From assembly GCA_030268105.1 (NCBI GenBank), contig BSDZ01000089.1:310001-374000 (forward strand): a stretch of DNA of 64,000 nt, read 5' to 3'. Position numbers and translations under genes: made by a program. The stretch comes from Volvox africanus (taxonomy: Eukaryota; Chlorophyta; Chlorophyceae; Chlamydomonadales; Volvocaceae). The notes below the pieces were generated by a model that saw nothing but the letters and a program-made list of their open reading frames with translations, did no database searches and had not been told where the DNA came from. Of this stretch, positions 23,801 to 36,713 are shown in pieces. Within the stretch, counting starts at the first letter, position 1, and each line of letters starts with the position of its first letter.

Positions 23801-25230
23801 GTTCAAGGTGAAGGTGGTGACTGGTGAGGCGGTAATGGGAAAATATTCATTTGGATTTATAATGGAACGAGTAAGGAGTGCGGCTTCATGTGGGTCAGAA
23901 TGGGTAAGGCCCGTAGGATACAGGTCACGGGGGTAGAGAGGCTTTGAAGTGCGTGGGCTGTGAAGGGGACTAAGGAGGGATGGCCGGTGAAAGGGAACTG
24001 ACGATCAGTGAACCAGAAGGGGAAGGGGAAGGACAATTGACGCGTACGGCACATGCTGACGTCAGGTTACCGACAGACAGACTGGGTCAGGGCTGTCCTT
24101 GCCTCCCCCGGGCCCTGCAGCCTCCTCTGCCCCATCTGCTGACCAAATACCTCTCGCTACCATCACCATCACCATCACCGCCACCACCGAAACCCACATG
24201 CAGCACTCACTTTTCGGCTGTTCCTTCGTCGCATGTTTGAAAAGTACGGCGCCTCGTGGTCCAGGGTCAGCTCAACCACTCGCAGGCGACAGAGCCACCG
24301 AGGAACCGCGCCGTCCTTCACCTGAAAGGGGGGAGTTCCACCACCAAGCAAGCAAGCAAACAAACAAACAAGATAACAGACATTAAAGCTGCTACGCGGC
24401 GGGACAGCAAGCCAGCCAAGCCACAGGTGAGTACACAATCGGGCAACCCGCTGGGTTGACACGCGGTCTTGCTGCCCGTGTAGGCGTAGGCATAATTGCC
24501 AACATCGCATCGCTCTCGTTTAAAAATCGCCGGGATTTAGTTCGTTTCCCCCACATGCGCACAAGCCCACTGATTCCCACCCCGCTGTGCTTACCAAGCC
24601 ATCAAACACGGGCTGCAGCAGATCGATGATCCATCGCTCCAGACCGCGCTGATACACCCGCCACACCTTCCGCCAGCACATGTTGACCCACTCGACGCTC
24701 TCCCCAGGATCCGATCCTGGCCCTGGCGGCAGCGGCAGCTGCAGCGACCCAGATAACCCGTCCGCCACCGCCGGCCCCCCTGCGCCTGCTCCTACGAAGC
24801 CGGCCAACGATGCGGCCACATGACCAGCCCCTAGCCCAGCCCCGTCCATCGTTCCCAGCGGCGTATTTCCAGGTGAGCTTCCCGCCCCCGCCCCGCCCAA
24901 GAACGCAGACCTCCCGGCTGCGGCTGCTGCGACGGCACTGTGTCCGTTATCTGCGCCATTGCTGCCCACGATGCCGAAATCGCCGGCGCTGCCGGGTGGC
25001 GTCCGACCAGCGGTACTTTTGGACGCGCCTATATCCAAGCGGCCGTGCGGCCGCCTTGCAGCGGCGCCACCGTCGTGCATGCCGCTGGTGCTGGCGCTGC
25101 CGCCGCTACTACGTCGTAGGTCTAGGAGCTCAATGAGCTGTTTTGCCCAGCGCTGACGCTGCAGCCAGCGACTCACAAGCTGAAATGCAACGGTCAGAAG
25201 GACGCCGAGAGCGACCCCGCTGGCACCCAT
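17877..25230 (-). CDS. SMP-C2 membrane-contact-site protein (extended-synaptotagmin-like), 1354 aa
   Basis: This is probably a lipid-transfer tether of the ER membrane. Twelve exons fit in phase: 25230-24595, 24321-24211, 23778-23350, 23117-23028, 22841-22743, 22323-22219, 21981-21880, 21457-21344, 21156-19036, 18716-18643, 18187-18097 and 17969-17877. Residues 4-20 form an N-terminal membrane segment. After a Gly/Ala linker, an SMP domain spans about 177-415 (ESVEWVNMCWRKVW, LTLDHEAPYFSN, VVDLRYTGGARM). One C2 domain spans about 423-556 (SNPYVRLVLGEQ, APVWNQEFQFLVEDPEVQ, KLTMWVPL). The usual calcium-binding aspartates in C2 loop 1 are not seen (WGFPGQSNP), so calcium binding is doubtful. Residues 563-1269 come from one long exon, a disordered Ala/Pro/Gln-rich region with six PAPAAM-type repeats and two WWQFW motifs. 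A second hydrophobic segment (about 1296-1314) lies near the C-terminus, unlike classical extended synaptotagmins. Confidence 0.9.
20252..20353. repeat. 18-bp coding minisatellite in the SMP-C2 gene
   Basis: About six tandem copies of an 18-bp unit inside the 2121-bp exon. In the gene's frame each copy encodes the hexapeptide PAPAAM. The copies are almost identical at the nucleotide level, which suggests recent expansion. Confidence 0.9.
20832..20880. repeat. Coding CAA/CAG tract (polyglutamine)
   Basis: A run of CAA/CAG codons on the minus strand within the long exon of the SMP-C2 gene. It encodes glutamines interrupted by one leucine. A polyalanine tract is encoded nearby at about 19887-19925. 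Confidence 0.9.
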
Positions 25231-27786
25231 CCTACAGCGGCAAAGCGCACAACACAACCGCATCAGCAAATGGCGGGGGAGAGCGACGCATCGGCCTCAC
25301 CAACGGCATCACCCAGACTAGCCTACACAACAGCGGTTACGCCCAGAAGCCATGCTGTCGGATAAAGCAGTCTGCCCCCTGACATGACGGCTCGGGGCGC
25401 GCCACGACTACGTAAAGCGGTAGCAACTGGGGATGTAGCATCAGGCCCATGGGGCCTCCTGCTCGAGTCAGGCCCTGCCTTTACATCCTGAACCCCCACC
25501 ACATGTAGTGCTCATGCAGCCCATCAAAGCCCGAATAGGGAAGAACGGGTAAATGGGCAATCCGATTGCTGTGACATGGCTCAAGCCAAGCTAGGCGCAC
25601 AGCTGCACAGCGAACGGGGCCATCTTCGCGGACACAACCCCATCTCCCTGTTCACTCCGTGCCGGTGGACCTGCTGGATTTCTCTAACACGTGTCTACTA
25701 CCCACCCGGTGCGCGCCGGAAACTTTGTGGCTGAGGCCACCGGAGTCGTGGGCATCAGCCGCTGCCCCAACTGCCTTGATACATCGCGTTGCTGCTGTTG
25801 CTGTCGCAACCGAAGGTGCTCGTGATGAGGACCCGCAATTGGCGATTGCTGGACCTCATTATTGCTATGGTTCTCAGCTGCCGTCAATGATGTGGACCGC
25901 AGCTGCTCGGTATCACGGACCGCAGTAGGGCCGCCGATAATCGACTCGGCATCGGACCAGGAGCCCGTAAGAACCTACAAATTACCAAGGCATCACGCGC
26001 CCATTCTGAGATCCCTACTCACAACCTCGACGCGTTGACCCTCCCATAAGGCAACCTTCAATTTTCCGTTATCCCTGCTGGCAAGACTGCCCCGGGCGAA
26101 GAATTTACCAGCAAAATTGGATGAATGCAAGGCCATACTGAACATAAATAACTCGATACGGGCCTATATTTTGCTGAAGGTTGAAAGTAGTTCGTGGCGT
26201 GGTTCAGGCGGCGCCAGCTTAATGCCAGGCAAATGTATAAACTTTCTCACCTCGGAAAAACCAATTGCCGCAGAGGGGCGGATTAGGCGTCGCCGAACAC
26301 AACACAACTGCAGGGAGCTGCTGCCACGCAAGGAAGCCCCTGGCACCTGCAAAGTTGTCACCTGTAGAACCAGCAAATTGTTCTAAATGATCGCCATAAA
26401 TGGACCTATGAAGCTGTGCATACCCGGCCCGGCCTTGCTGACGCAACACGATGCGTGAATGGGGAGCTGAAAATTTTACCCGTTTCCTTATTACAACCCT
26501 TATGTCAAAACAGAATCAAATATGATCCATTGCTAGTAACCTACCGTGCGCCTTAGACCGCCGGCACAACCCAGGGGCCGCTGCGACCCCATCCTATCGT
26601 CAACGACCGCTCTTCACCACAGAAGTGAGTAGTTTCAGCAAGTAAATTTTGACATATTATAGTTGTTGGAAGGTAGGCGCTCCGGAAGCTTTTAATTTTG
26701 CGCTTACTAGTCGGATTAGCGAAGCCTCCCGTCGCGTGTCGATACGATGACACGTTATATATAAGTTCATACAAGATCAATTTAAGCAGATACAAAAGAG
26801 CAGTACAAATCGAATTTCCTAAAGGACAGCATGTTTGAACATGCCATGGGCGAACGATCCTCGCATGGAGGTGCACGACAGTTGCTTTCCTTTTCCGTAA
26901 CCAAGCATGGTGGAAACGATCCAGAGCTTCTTCATACATATCAAAAATAAAGTATCATCCTAACAAAAAAATTGATCAAAGAAGCTGACCTACGAGACCG
27001 AAGTGCCAGACCTTGTTCCACGTTGGGTCCATCGTAACATTCTTGGAATATCGAATCTGAGCATATCTCGTCACTTGAGTGCCCGTGACTGGCGTTGACC
27101 GACGGCGACAGTTGGGGATAGCGAACAAGTCGTGTAAGGTCTACACAATGCCCGAAAATCCTCTGCAACGGCCTCTCTGTGAAAGCAACGAGGTCAGTCC
27201 CTGAAGGAAAAATTGGCGCGATCTGGTGACTGTTATCCGACGGACAACGGGCAGCGTGTGCTGGAAAAGACGCCTTCTGTACGGCGTATTGTTCGCAGCA
27301 GATTACATTTTGCCTTGCTATCTTGTTGGGAAGCGTCGCAGATGCTAATCAGGCTCTGCAGGCAGGCACTATTACGCCGGTTTTACCCAGGTGCTGTTTT
27401 TGCAACAGCCCAGCCGATGGCCTAACATGTCTTGAGGCCTTACTTGCGCACTCACCCCGCGCTGGGTTGGCATTCTCACAGCATTACTTGGATAATAGCA
27501 TGCGCAGTAACCGTTTCGACAATGGGAGTCGCCTGTACCTCTTGTCCCGGCATCCTCAACATTCCGTCGCCATCCCTGGCAATTAACTGCAAGTTGGATG
27601 TCTCTCTCTCCATCCATCGCGTTTCCCCCCTCCTAGTTATGTTTCTCTGACGCGCATAATAAGCGCTGTTCATCTTTTCCTTCTTTTCCCAGGCGAGGTG
27701 AATTTCTCATTGCCCCATTCTTACTCTCAACTACCAGCCTCTGCTGATTTTCCTTGCCTCCTATCTGCAAACGCCACGTGGCACAG
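25231..27786. other. Divergent intergenic region between genes 3 and 4
   Basis: About 2.5 kb lie between the SMP-C2 start and the first exon recognised for the PhoD-like gene. Promoters for both should lie here, and possibly a non-coding or short first exon of the phosphatase gene. The DNA is AT-richer than in the genes. The longest ATG-started ORF (26939-26553, minus, 128 codons) has no recognisable domain. Confidence 0.45.
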
Positions 27787-28662
27787 AGTGCCAACCCCAC
27801 TGACGTGGTCCTTGATCTCTGCGGGCCCATCTCGGGGAAGGGCTCAGTCATCCCGGAAAACACCTGTTGCTGCACTAAGCTCCAGGCGCCTCACACCGTG
27901 GGCCCGTTCCTGAAGTTCTGGGGGTTGGAGCGAGCGCCGAGCGCGCCCGGCCCGGCGAACGGGGCAGTGGCAGCCGAAATCGTGCCGGAGGCGCGGGCTC
28001 CTCGCGTGTGGTTGGGTTCCCTGCTGGTGGTGACCCAGGTCCGTCTGCCCAGGGGTGATGGTGACACATGGGGCAATTGGAAAGAGTACGAACGCAGTTT
28101 GGACAGGTAGTGGACACGGGCGTATAAGACCACCCGTGATAAGACGAGTACACATTGAAGCATCCCATCTTCTGCCTCCCATGCTAGGGCCAGGGAGGGA
28201 GGCCGCAATGATACACCAGCAACGGCCTGGGTCTGCAAAAGCCCGATCCCGGGCCACTAACCCACACGCCCCAGCCACGCGCCACACAGCACAGCACCCT
28301 ACTGGCCCAGCACGTTCTGGCGTTATGAACGCCGTCACGTAAAGCACGTCAACGCAGGAATGGACGGACACATAATGTGTCATCCGTGCCGTGCACTTGC
28401 ACTTGCAGGCACAAGTTGGCGATGTGGCGGTTGAGCTGAAGGTAGAACTCTGAAGAGGGGAGGGATGGGCGTTGGACGGCATGGCAAGTGGGCCGAACAG
28501 CAAATGCCTTGGGTTCGGGGCAGGGCGTCTCGAACAGTTGGAGGCGAAGCAAACACAGCGGGGTTGCGGTGGACACCGCATTCGGTGCACTTTGTGATAG
28601 AAGGGACGTTCGGCTATTCATTCCTGTCTGCCTCGCCGCCTTTCTGATTGCATGCCTGCTTG

Positions 28663-28737
<75 letters not shown>

Positions 28738-31700
28738 GCTCATATATATGCATGAACTCCCCAGCGTGGAGCACACCGGTACCCCCGCCACTCACGATAC
28801 CCCTATCGCGAAACTAGATCTGATCTTTCCCTTTCCGCACATCACCACCACCACCATCACCACTAAACTGACCACCACCACACCCAGCTGTGTCACAGTT
28901 AGTGAGATAAAATTATTGGCAGAAAAATATCAAGTAACGGCAAGGACACAGAAGGACCAAATCAATAAAACCACGATTATATTATTCCAATTGAATTATA
29001 ATAGTATTTTATGTATAATCGTATTATACATAAAATTTACCGTTTATATATTAATACATATTTAATAAATTTTATTTAATAATTGAAAACTTTTTTGACC
29101 AGTACAACCTCAAAGCTACACCCTTTAGCCATACTTTTTTTGATTCGCTACACCCTTTAGCCATACTTTTTTTGATTCCCCATCCCGCATATCTAATGAT
29201 CAGATACACGCATCTCAGCAGCGGTACTACCCCCCCCCTGGTCTCGTGTATTCGCCCTCACCACCACTTGATCACTATCTCCATGACCTAACGCAAGCAG
29301 GAAGGCTCTCCGGGGTCGGTGCTTGAGGCGGAGCAGCTGGATTCCTTTGACGGCTGGGTGGCGCTGAGGTTTCGGCTCCGGATTCCTCTGGCAGAGCAAG
29401 ACACGAAGGTCTGCGGATGAAGCAGCAGGGACATGCACATACACACATACACACATACGCACATACTCATGCATGCATATTAACGCACTACCTTACAGGG
29501 ACCATTCCACACTTATGTAATGACGTTAAAGAGTTCTGTCTCTTTCTCTAATCTTTACAAGAGTGAGTGAGTGAGTGAGGGCTGAACCGGTTGGATGAGG
29601 CGATTTTCTGGATTCTGGCCACGTAAAGCAAGTCCAGGGCTGCTTTGTGCGCGCTGTGTTGACCCGTACGAGAAGACATGACATAAGAGTAACAGTAACT
29701 CAGCTCGCTAGCTTGTGCTGCCTTTGTGTCCCGGTTTAGGTGCACTACGCGGTCACCGTTTCCGGCCAGCCGCTACGGCTGCACCAGGGCGATGGGGGCT
29801 TCTGTTTCCACGTGGCAGGTACGCGAGAGCGGCGCGAAATTATGGACGTCAAGAGGAGGACGTCCCTCCCTTCGACCCCGCGCTGTAGTATCCTCGAGTG
29901 TCTACGCGGGTAGTAGTGCCCAGGATGGACCGTGTATGGTCATCTTCCGATCGGGCCTTTGCTTATTTGGTGGATATGACACAGATATAACTCGCACGGG
30001 TGTCCTATCCGGATAAGCTTGGTGACCTGTCGCAATGCGCCCCCGTAACTGACCTCCATGGCCGAGTAGGAAAAGGAAAGGCGCTCGGCGCGTCACCTTA
30101 AACAAGCGCACAAGGCGGATACTATTCGCAACGGGCATTACTCCCGAATATGACCTCCATATGTTTTTTTCACATGGGACATTTCGGGGAAATGTTGCTG
30201 CGCCACATCTCCCGAATGCTTTTCATTCGCCAGGCACGAACTCCCAGTGCAACGCCCACTGGGGCTTCTACAGCTGCTCCGGTTTCACGCCGGATGTGCC
30301 GCCCGAGCACCGGGAGGACAAGTGGCGCGGCATTACGCCGTTGTGGAACGACATACGGGCCGTACACAACAAGGTGGGTACGAGGCTTATGCGAGTGTGG
30401 AGCGTGATGTGAGGTGAAGTGAGGTGAGGTGAGGTGGGTTGGGGTGGACGAGAGACTGGTATTGGACCAGACTGCCCCCTCAGAAAAAGATCAGAGTGAG
30501 GAGGATTTGACGCAACATCACAAGGCCCACGTGCTGATTGTCATTTCTTCGTTTTGCAGTTTCTTCAACGGGAACACGTCCTAGATCCGCGACGTCAACT
30601 CTTAGAATACAAACGAGTACAGCCCTCTCTAGAAGTAAACTATTTTCCGATCGTTACGCCTTTTCCGGCCGTCACCCTAAGAGTCGTATCAGTGCCGTAT
30701 TTACCATCTCAGTCTGACTTATACTTTTTATCCTTGCTCTTGCCCTTCCCGGCTGGTTCTTACCCATGCATGTCCAAACCGTGGCCTCGTGGTAATGCCG
30801 TACACTGGCGCGTTCATATGCTTCTTGGTGTAATGCTATACCTACGCGGTTGTTGCAACACGTAAGGCCCCCTTGCACTTACTGGTCGGCGGTGGTGACC
30901 AGCTGTACTGCGACGACGTATGGACGGTAGGTGTGGGTATTTTACCATTCCTCCCACCATCACACTTCCGCATGCGCACTTGTTTTTTTCCACTCCTGCG
31001 ACGACTTTCCCTCTTGCGCTGCTCCTCCTGGTTATGTTGCCGTCATATCGTAGAAATCACTATATTTCACCACCTTTCTCCTCACCACCTTTCTCCTCAC
31101 CACCTTTCTCCTCACCACCTTTCTCCTCACCACCTCTTTCTCCTCACCACCTCTCTCCTCACCACCTCGGACAGCTTGATTTTCGGACTGTGTTTCGGAG
31201 CTGCTTTGCGTTTTTAGCCCAAAAGAACGAAACCTTTCCAAACTGACTTCCTCTTCGCCGCCCTGCCTTTTCTACTTCTGCAAACTCAGTTGCCCAGCTT
31301 GGCAATCTTCCTAAAAATACCCGTGAAGACTGAAGATGATCGAACGAGAAAAAACGTTGAGCCGTACGACGCGGGAATGCGGACACAAGTGGACGCCTAC
31401 TACTTCCACCATTACTGCTGCCACTTCTCACAACCGCCTATCGCCGACGTGTACGCCCTCGTACCACAGGTACGAAGCGGGTACGAACCGGAACCTACTA
31501 TATTCATCGCGTCCACTGCGGACCGTGTACTGACGTAGTCCCGTACTATCACCTCGGGCTTCTAAAGTCTATGGTTATTCCCACAGTTAATCAATCATGA
31601 AACGCCCGGGCCTGAACATCGTCCTAATCCCCCATATCCTCTCTCAATACAGCTCACACCTCGTGCTGGTGACGTCACGTGGATTTCAACCGTTCGTCTG

Positions 31701-34220
31701 GTACATGTTAGTGGGCGGTTATTTGGTTATTGTCTGGATTCTGGATTTAACATGTGGATCAAAATTAGGCAACTGCACTCTCGCCCTTCTCACACCTTTG
31801 TTGTTGTGGGTTTCAATCATTCAATCCACCTTCCCCTCCCCCAACCCGATTCCCACCTTTAGGTCATGTCCTGGGACGACCACGACATATTCGACGGATG
31901 GGGCTCCTATGCGCCGTACCTCCAAGACTCCGCGGTGTTCAAGGGGGTGTTTGCCAGCGCGCTGCGCTGGTACTGCGTCTTTCAGCAGCACTGCAAGTGT
32001 GTATCAGATGCGCGAGAAAGCTATGCATTAGAGAGACACTGAACTGATCGCACCACACCACACCACCAGAGCACCACACCACCAGAGCACCACACCACCA
32101 GAGCACCACACCACAACACAACATCAGAGCACCCCAACCCCACCACCCACCCGCGCGGCCCCAACTGCACCTCTCAGAGTTGAGGAGAAGCTACCCGTGG
32201 CGGTATACGAGGTGGGCAGACGCACCGCCATAGTCGCGTGCGACATGCGCCATCAGCGGCGCCCGGATGAGATCGTGCCCCTGGAGCACTATATGAAGAT
32301 CTCCATGCTGTGTACGCAGCTGCCAAAGGTATGGCAGTGCGTGCTGAGATGCTGGGCATCAGGAGATGCAGAAAGATTGAGGGGTTGCCCTTACGATTCC
32401 TCATGCAAGCTGTAGAACTCACGAACTTACGAATTCACCAGGTGTCGTTATATAAGTCGTTATATCTGATATGCTAACTGCAAGAAGCGGAGAGAAGCTG
32501 CCAGCCTGCATGATAGCAGACGACTCCATGCGACTCACCTACCAGCACACCCCCAAAGCCCTCGTACTTGCCTTGCTTACCTGCCAAATGTGTGGCAGTG
32601 GAGCTGAACTCCAGTAAGGGCGGGGTAACCCGTCGCCATCTGCCATAACTCTTCGCATGCCCTCCAATGGTTTGAGCTCTGTTCCCGTCACCCATTACGT
32701 GCTTGCTGCTTGCTTCCTACGCGCCGCCCTGTTGAACACCCCCCTGCTGAACACACACCCCTGCTGACCCGCCCCCCTGGCTGCCCCCCCTTCCTTTACC
32801 CTCCTGCTGATCCTCGACCTCACGGCCCCGGTTACCCGCCTTGAAAGGACATTGAGCACGTTGTGTTCGTGAGCACCGTGCCAGTGGTGTACCCGCACGT
32901 GAAGGGCGCTCGCACTGTCCTGAACCTGCTGAAGAACGGGTTTCTGCAGTGTCTGCTGGGGACCCTCGGTGAGCCGCCGACCGGATGACCATCCGGTCAT
33001 GGATATACACCCATGACCACCCATGACCACCCATGAGCATCCGGTTGACCACGCTGTCTTGATGTGGCTCTCGGACTTCAATGTCAATGCCGTTCCAGCG
33101 TGTGGTAGGAGTGTTTTGTTTACTTTGGTAAGCTGCGTTGCTTCATTCGGTTTCTGCAATGTGGAGACTGGCGAAGAGGGTCTTCCGAGAGGATTGGCGG
33201 TTTGTCAGATGTGTATGAATCAGTAACGCCATCACCGGTATATAGACGGATGTATTTTCGACGTCTATTGTACCTTTCCCTTGGAAGGAAGGGACAATCG
33301 GACAGACGTTTATGAGCACGAGTCCTTTCGGTTTCAATACTGCGTCCGGTCTGAAGAAAAACCTTACGCACGATGCATACTCTTACATGCTCCTCTTCGT
33401 GCGAGTGATCTGCGGCAGCTTACGCCCTCATGCCTCACGCCTCACGCCCTCAGGCGCCAAACAGCTTAACCAGTTTGGTGAACCGGAGCTGCTGGATGAC
33501 CTTGACGACCATTGGTCGGCGCCCGAGTAAGTAGGGGATGGGGTGGAGCACGGGTCGCCGGTAAACCAGACAAGTGTCCGTTCACGCACGGCTCGAGAAG
33601 GACAGGTACAGATACAGATGCGGGTTTATCAGCGGCGCCACTGACCGTCACGGCACAGCGGGTAGTTGGTGCCCCAGGAAGACATGAACACAAAAGCACC
33701 TGTCGTGTCACGCCGTGGCATCGCAACAAATTACCGGCACCCTATATCCTAGCCCAGGAAAATCAGAACCCGGGATTGAGCCGCTGCATCCCGGCACCCC
33801 AAGCTGGTGGACCCTCGATCTGCATGGCAGGCTCTATCCCTGGATCGCACCTCCTGCTCTCCAAACACGAGTGGGAACCTGCATTGCACGTGGATCTCAC
33901 CTGCATCTGCAGTATACCGGTAAAGAAATCCATAAAGGAAGCCCCCACAACCCACCCCCAAACCGCTTGTGTCTCTCCGGTGGGTCCCGAACACAGCCAC
34001 CGCGAGGAACGGCGCTTCCTGATTGAGAACCTGCAGATGCTGTCCAAGTATCGCGGCTGCCGGGTGACGCTGTTGTCCGGGGATGTGCACGTCTGCGGCT
34101 TGGGGCGGCTCCTCAGCTACCCGGAGCCCTCCGATGAAATGCTGCTCCACGATTTCCGGTGTGTGTGGAGGGCGGTCTGCAGGGGGACCGTCATTGGGAT
34201 CCCCAACCCAACCCATAGAG

Positions 34221-34253
<33 letters not shown>

Positions 34254-36173
34254 GTGTGTGTGTAGAGGGAGGGCAATAGGCAGGAAACATGGAGGCAAAG
34301 CGAGAGGGCGCCACCACCCCAGTATGTGCATGTTTGGTTTCTCCGTCCGTGTACTCAGGTCTCGTCCATTCGTCTCCCTCCCCTCTTAACCCACGAGGTG
34401 TCGTGGCATACTTGGCTTAGCGGGGCATATGGAAGGATTTTTCACATTTCCCCATCACCGGATTGGTCGGCCTTTTGGGGGGCAAATGCGCCACACACAC
34501 ATACATACCCATACAGTTATACATACACATTCATACACTCAACTTCTGCTTCCCCGACGCAGGTACATGCCCCAGGTGATCAGCTCCGCGATCAGCAACC
34601 CGCCGCCACCTGGAGGGCTGATTGCTTTGCTGAACTTTTGCAGTCACGGCGGTCGCATCAACAGAGCCACCCACCACAAAATGACTCGGGAGCTCAGGTA
34701 GGCTAATGGCTGGCAACGCCATCACCTGGGGGATTCTTCCTCCCTTCCTTCCGTCCTCCCTCCTTCTACTGTACAGTACAGTTCTGTTTGGGACTGGATT
34801 CATGACGGTCCCGCTTGCCCTGCTCGTTATGCTGGGAGCAGGCCAAGCGGGGCCTTAGGATCTAAACCCTCAGACCGGTACAACACAGAAGAATGTGCGG
34901 GAGAGGGGAGCTGTCATTGTTGAGGCCTGCAGCTCAGATGGGAACAAGATATATTATGTATATAGGGTGTACTTATATACATATACATATATACATATAC
35001 ACAGAGAGAGAGATGGGGGAATCACGGATTCTGGCTCTCGGCGCATATTTGCCTATGTTACCTTTGGGGGTTAGCCGGTTTGCTTTGTGCTTCATACCAC
35101 GTATTTCCCGGCAAGCTGTCGACGGTTCTTCCCGTTGCCGTACCCTCCATTCGAAACCCTGAAGGAAACGCACGGGCCTGAAAGTCGCGCTGGAGAACAA
35201 ACGCAACTGGTGTGAAGTGCAAGAGGAACCGGTGAGGGCAAATTCTTTAGAGCGGAGCTGCTTCCACCGAGGCAGCAGCTGGCGGTGCCTCATATGACGT
35301 GATGTAGTATCTCACATCTCATATCTCATATCTCCTGGCTGCCTCGTCCATACGCCGCATGTGGCGGTTAGCCGCCAGGATGCTCCACAACCCGACATGC
35401 ACCCCACCATTCCACGATGGCTTGCCCCCAACCCTCGTGCTTACCTCCCCCCCAACAGTTCGGAAACAGCGGCCATGCGCTCGTTTTCAAGCTCAGGGTG
35501 GAGGTGGGTGGTGGGTTCGTTGCGGCTCAGGGTGGAGGTGGGTGCTGGTGCTGGTGCCGGTGCGCCACGAGCCCACAGCCGAGTCCACGGGACCAGGTGT
35601 CATGCCGCCGTGTGGGTCCCAGATCCCGGGGGGTGTTGCGGCGGCTGTTATGCGGCTATTCGTCTTATGAGTACTGCCCGCGGGGGGGGGAGAAGCCGAA
35701 CAGAAAAGGGCTGGTAGGCAACGCCCCAGCGGCCTGACGGGGCAGCCTCCAGGAGCCTGTCCTGACCAGCCCGGATCGCCTAGGACTGCCATTCGTCAGC
35801 CTGTGGCATTACCTGAAGCCCCCTTTTGTTACCCTCTTCCAAGGAATTCATAACCTGCTATTAGCTGCCTCTCGTCTCATCCCAATTTTCCGTCGACTAG
35901 CCACGGCGGCTGCGATCCCACGAGCAGCCTTGTAAGGGTTGGATCCGTTCCTGACAACTTACTACACACTGCCTACGTAGCACCCAGCAAGTCATGTGTG
36001 CCCCCAGAAGTCACAACCCACATTGGTGCGCACTGCAGGAGTTGCCTGTCGACGCGGGAACCATCAAGGACTATAGCGTCCAGGTTCCACCCCTGCAGAA
36101 GCTTAATGGAGAGTACTACGACACGAGGAGGGGGGGGTTGCTTGCCCGCTTGAAGCACAATGGCGTGGAGTAG
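27787..36173 (+). CDS. PhoD-like metallophosphatase
   Basis: A phosphodiesterase/phosphatase of the PhoD-like metallophosphatase superfamily, closest in appearance to the fungal and algal PhoD_2 type. Fifteen exons join in phase: ?-28038, 29301-29408, 29740-29818, 30234-30373, 30867-30926, 31290-31469, 31863-31996, 32178-32328, 32848-32968, 33454-33526, 33997-34158, 34563-34697, 35165-35231, 35459-35503 and 36039-36173 (TAG). Recognisable blocks are VGPFLKFWGLER and WLGSLLVVTQ at the N-terminus, LHLLVGGGDQLYCDD (30873-30917), SWDDHDIFDGWGSY (31869-31910), VVFVSTVPVVYP, ELLDDLDDHWSAPE, LLSGDVHVCGLGRL from about 34073, and MPQVISSAISN. The Asp and His clusters in the second, third and sixth blocks are the expected metal ligands. 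The true start codon is unresolved: the frame is open from 27748, but no in-frame ATG precedes the conserved region, so an upstream exon is likely. No signal peptide can be assessed. The protein is about 610 residues without the missing start. Confidence 0.9.
28665..28736. repeat. (TATC)18 microsatellite
   Basis: A perfect tetranucleotide array of 72 bp in the first recognised intron (28039-29300) of the PhoD-like gene. Confidence 0.98.
28975..29095. other. Very AT-rich block within intron
   Basis: About 120 bp with long A/T runs, including several TTTAT and ATTATA stretches, within the 1262-bp first recognised intron of the PhoD-like gene. Its composition differs sharply from the surrounding GC-rich DNA. 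No coding potential is seen. Confidence 0.8.
29115..29178. repeat. Perfect 32-bp tandem duplication
   Basis: The segments 29115-29146 and 29147-29178 are identical, each containing CACCCTTTAGCC and a T7 run. They lie directly after the AT-rich block in the same intron. Confidence 0.95.
31069..31167. repeat. 15-bp pyrimidine-rich tandem repeat
   Basis: About six copies of ACCACCTTTCTCCTC, one of them 17 bp long, in the intron between exons 30867-30926 and 31290-31469 of the PhoD-like gene. The pyrimidine strand is the sense strand, and the array lies about 120 bp upstream of the acceptor. Confidence 0.95.
34220..34263. repeat. (GT)n microsatellite
   Basis: An interrupted GT tract in the intron that begins at 34159 of the PhoD-like gene. 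Confidence 0.95.
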
Positions 36174-36708
36174 TGGAGCACCGCTGCCAGATGCAGTTAC
36201 AGCGGGCGTCGTCTTAGGTACGTAGCATACCAATTCGCGACGTGCCGCATTGTGAAAGCTGAAAGGCTTGTGCCGTAATTACCAACTAGCTACCCGTCAA
36301 TCAGTAACTAACCTAATCATTAATCACCCAACCTAACGGCATATGTACAAGAAGCTATTGAACACCTCGTCTGACAACAGACACATTTATCTCGCGTGTC
36401 TATGTTACCGCAGCGGGGGGTTATTGCAGACGAAATCCTGGGAAAAATTCCCACATCGTGCTGTGCGGGGTCATGCTGTTTGATTTCCATTTGAGAATTG
36501 GGTCGTCATTTTTGTTGACTTGGGCGGTTGATGGTGGAGTTGGTGATGCTGCTGCTGCTGCTGGTAGCGGTTTGGGCAATGCCTGTGATGTCAGGACGCT
36601 CGGACGGCTCGTAGCGTACTGTACGGCACCTGCATCCAACACTTAGGGCACATGCAAAATGCACATTTTTAGCATCTGGAGAGCCCTATTCGTCATGCCA
36701 GTCGACAT

Positions 36709-36713
36709 GTAAG
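36709..36713 (+). terminator. Possible poly(A) signal (TGTAA) for the PhoD-like gene
   Basis: TGTAA, the usual volvocine polyadenylation signal, occurs about 535 bp after the stop codon. The pentamer is common by chance, so this is tentative. Confidence 0.3.

Noticed and set aside
27844..28590. 248-codon minus-strand ORF
   Set aside because: Antisense to the first recognised PhoD-like exon and its intron; no recognisable motif.
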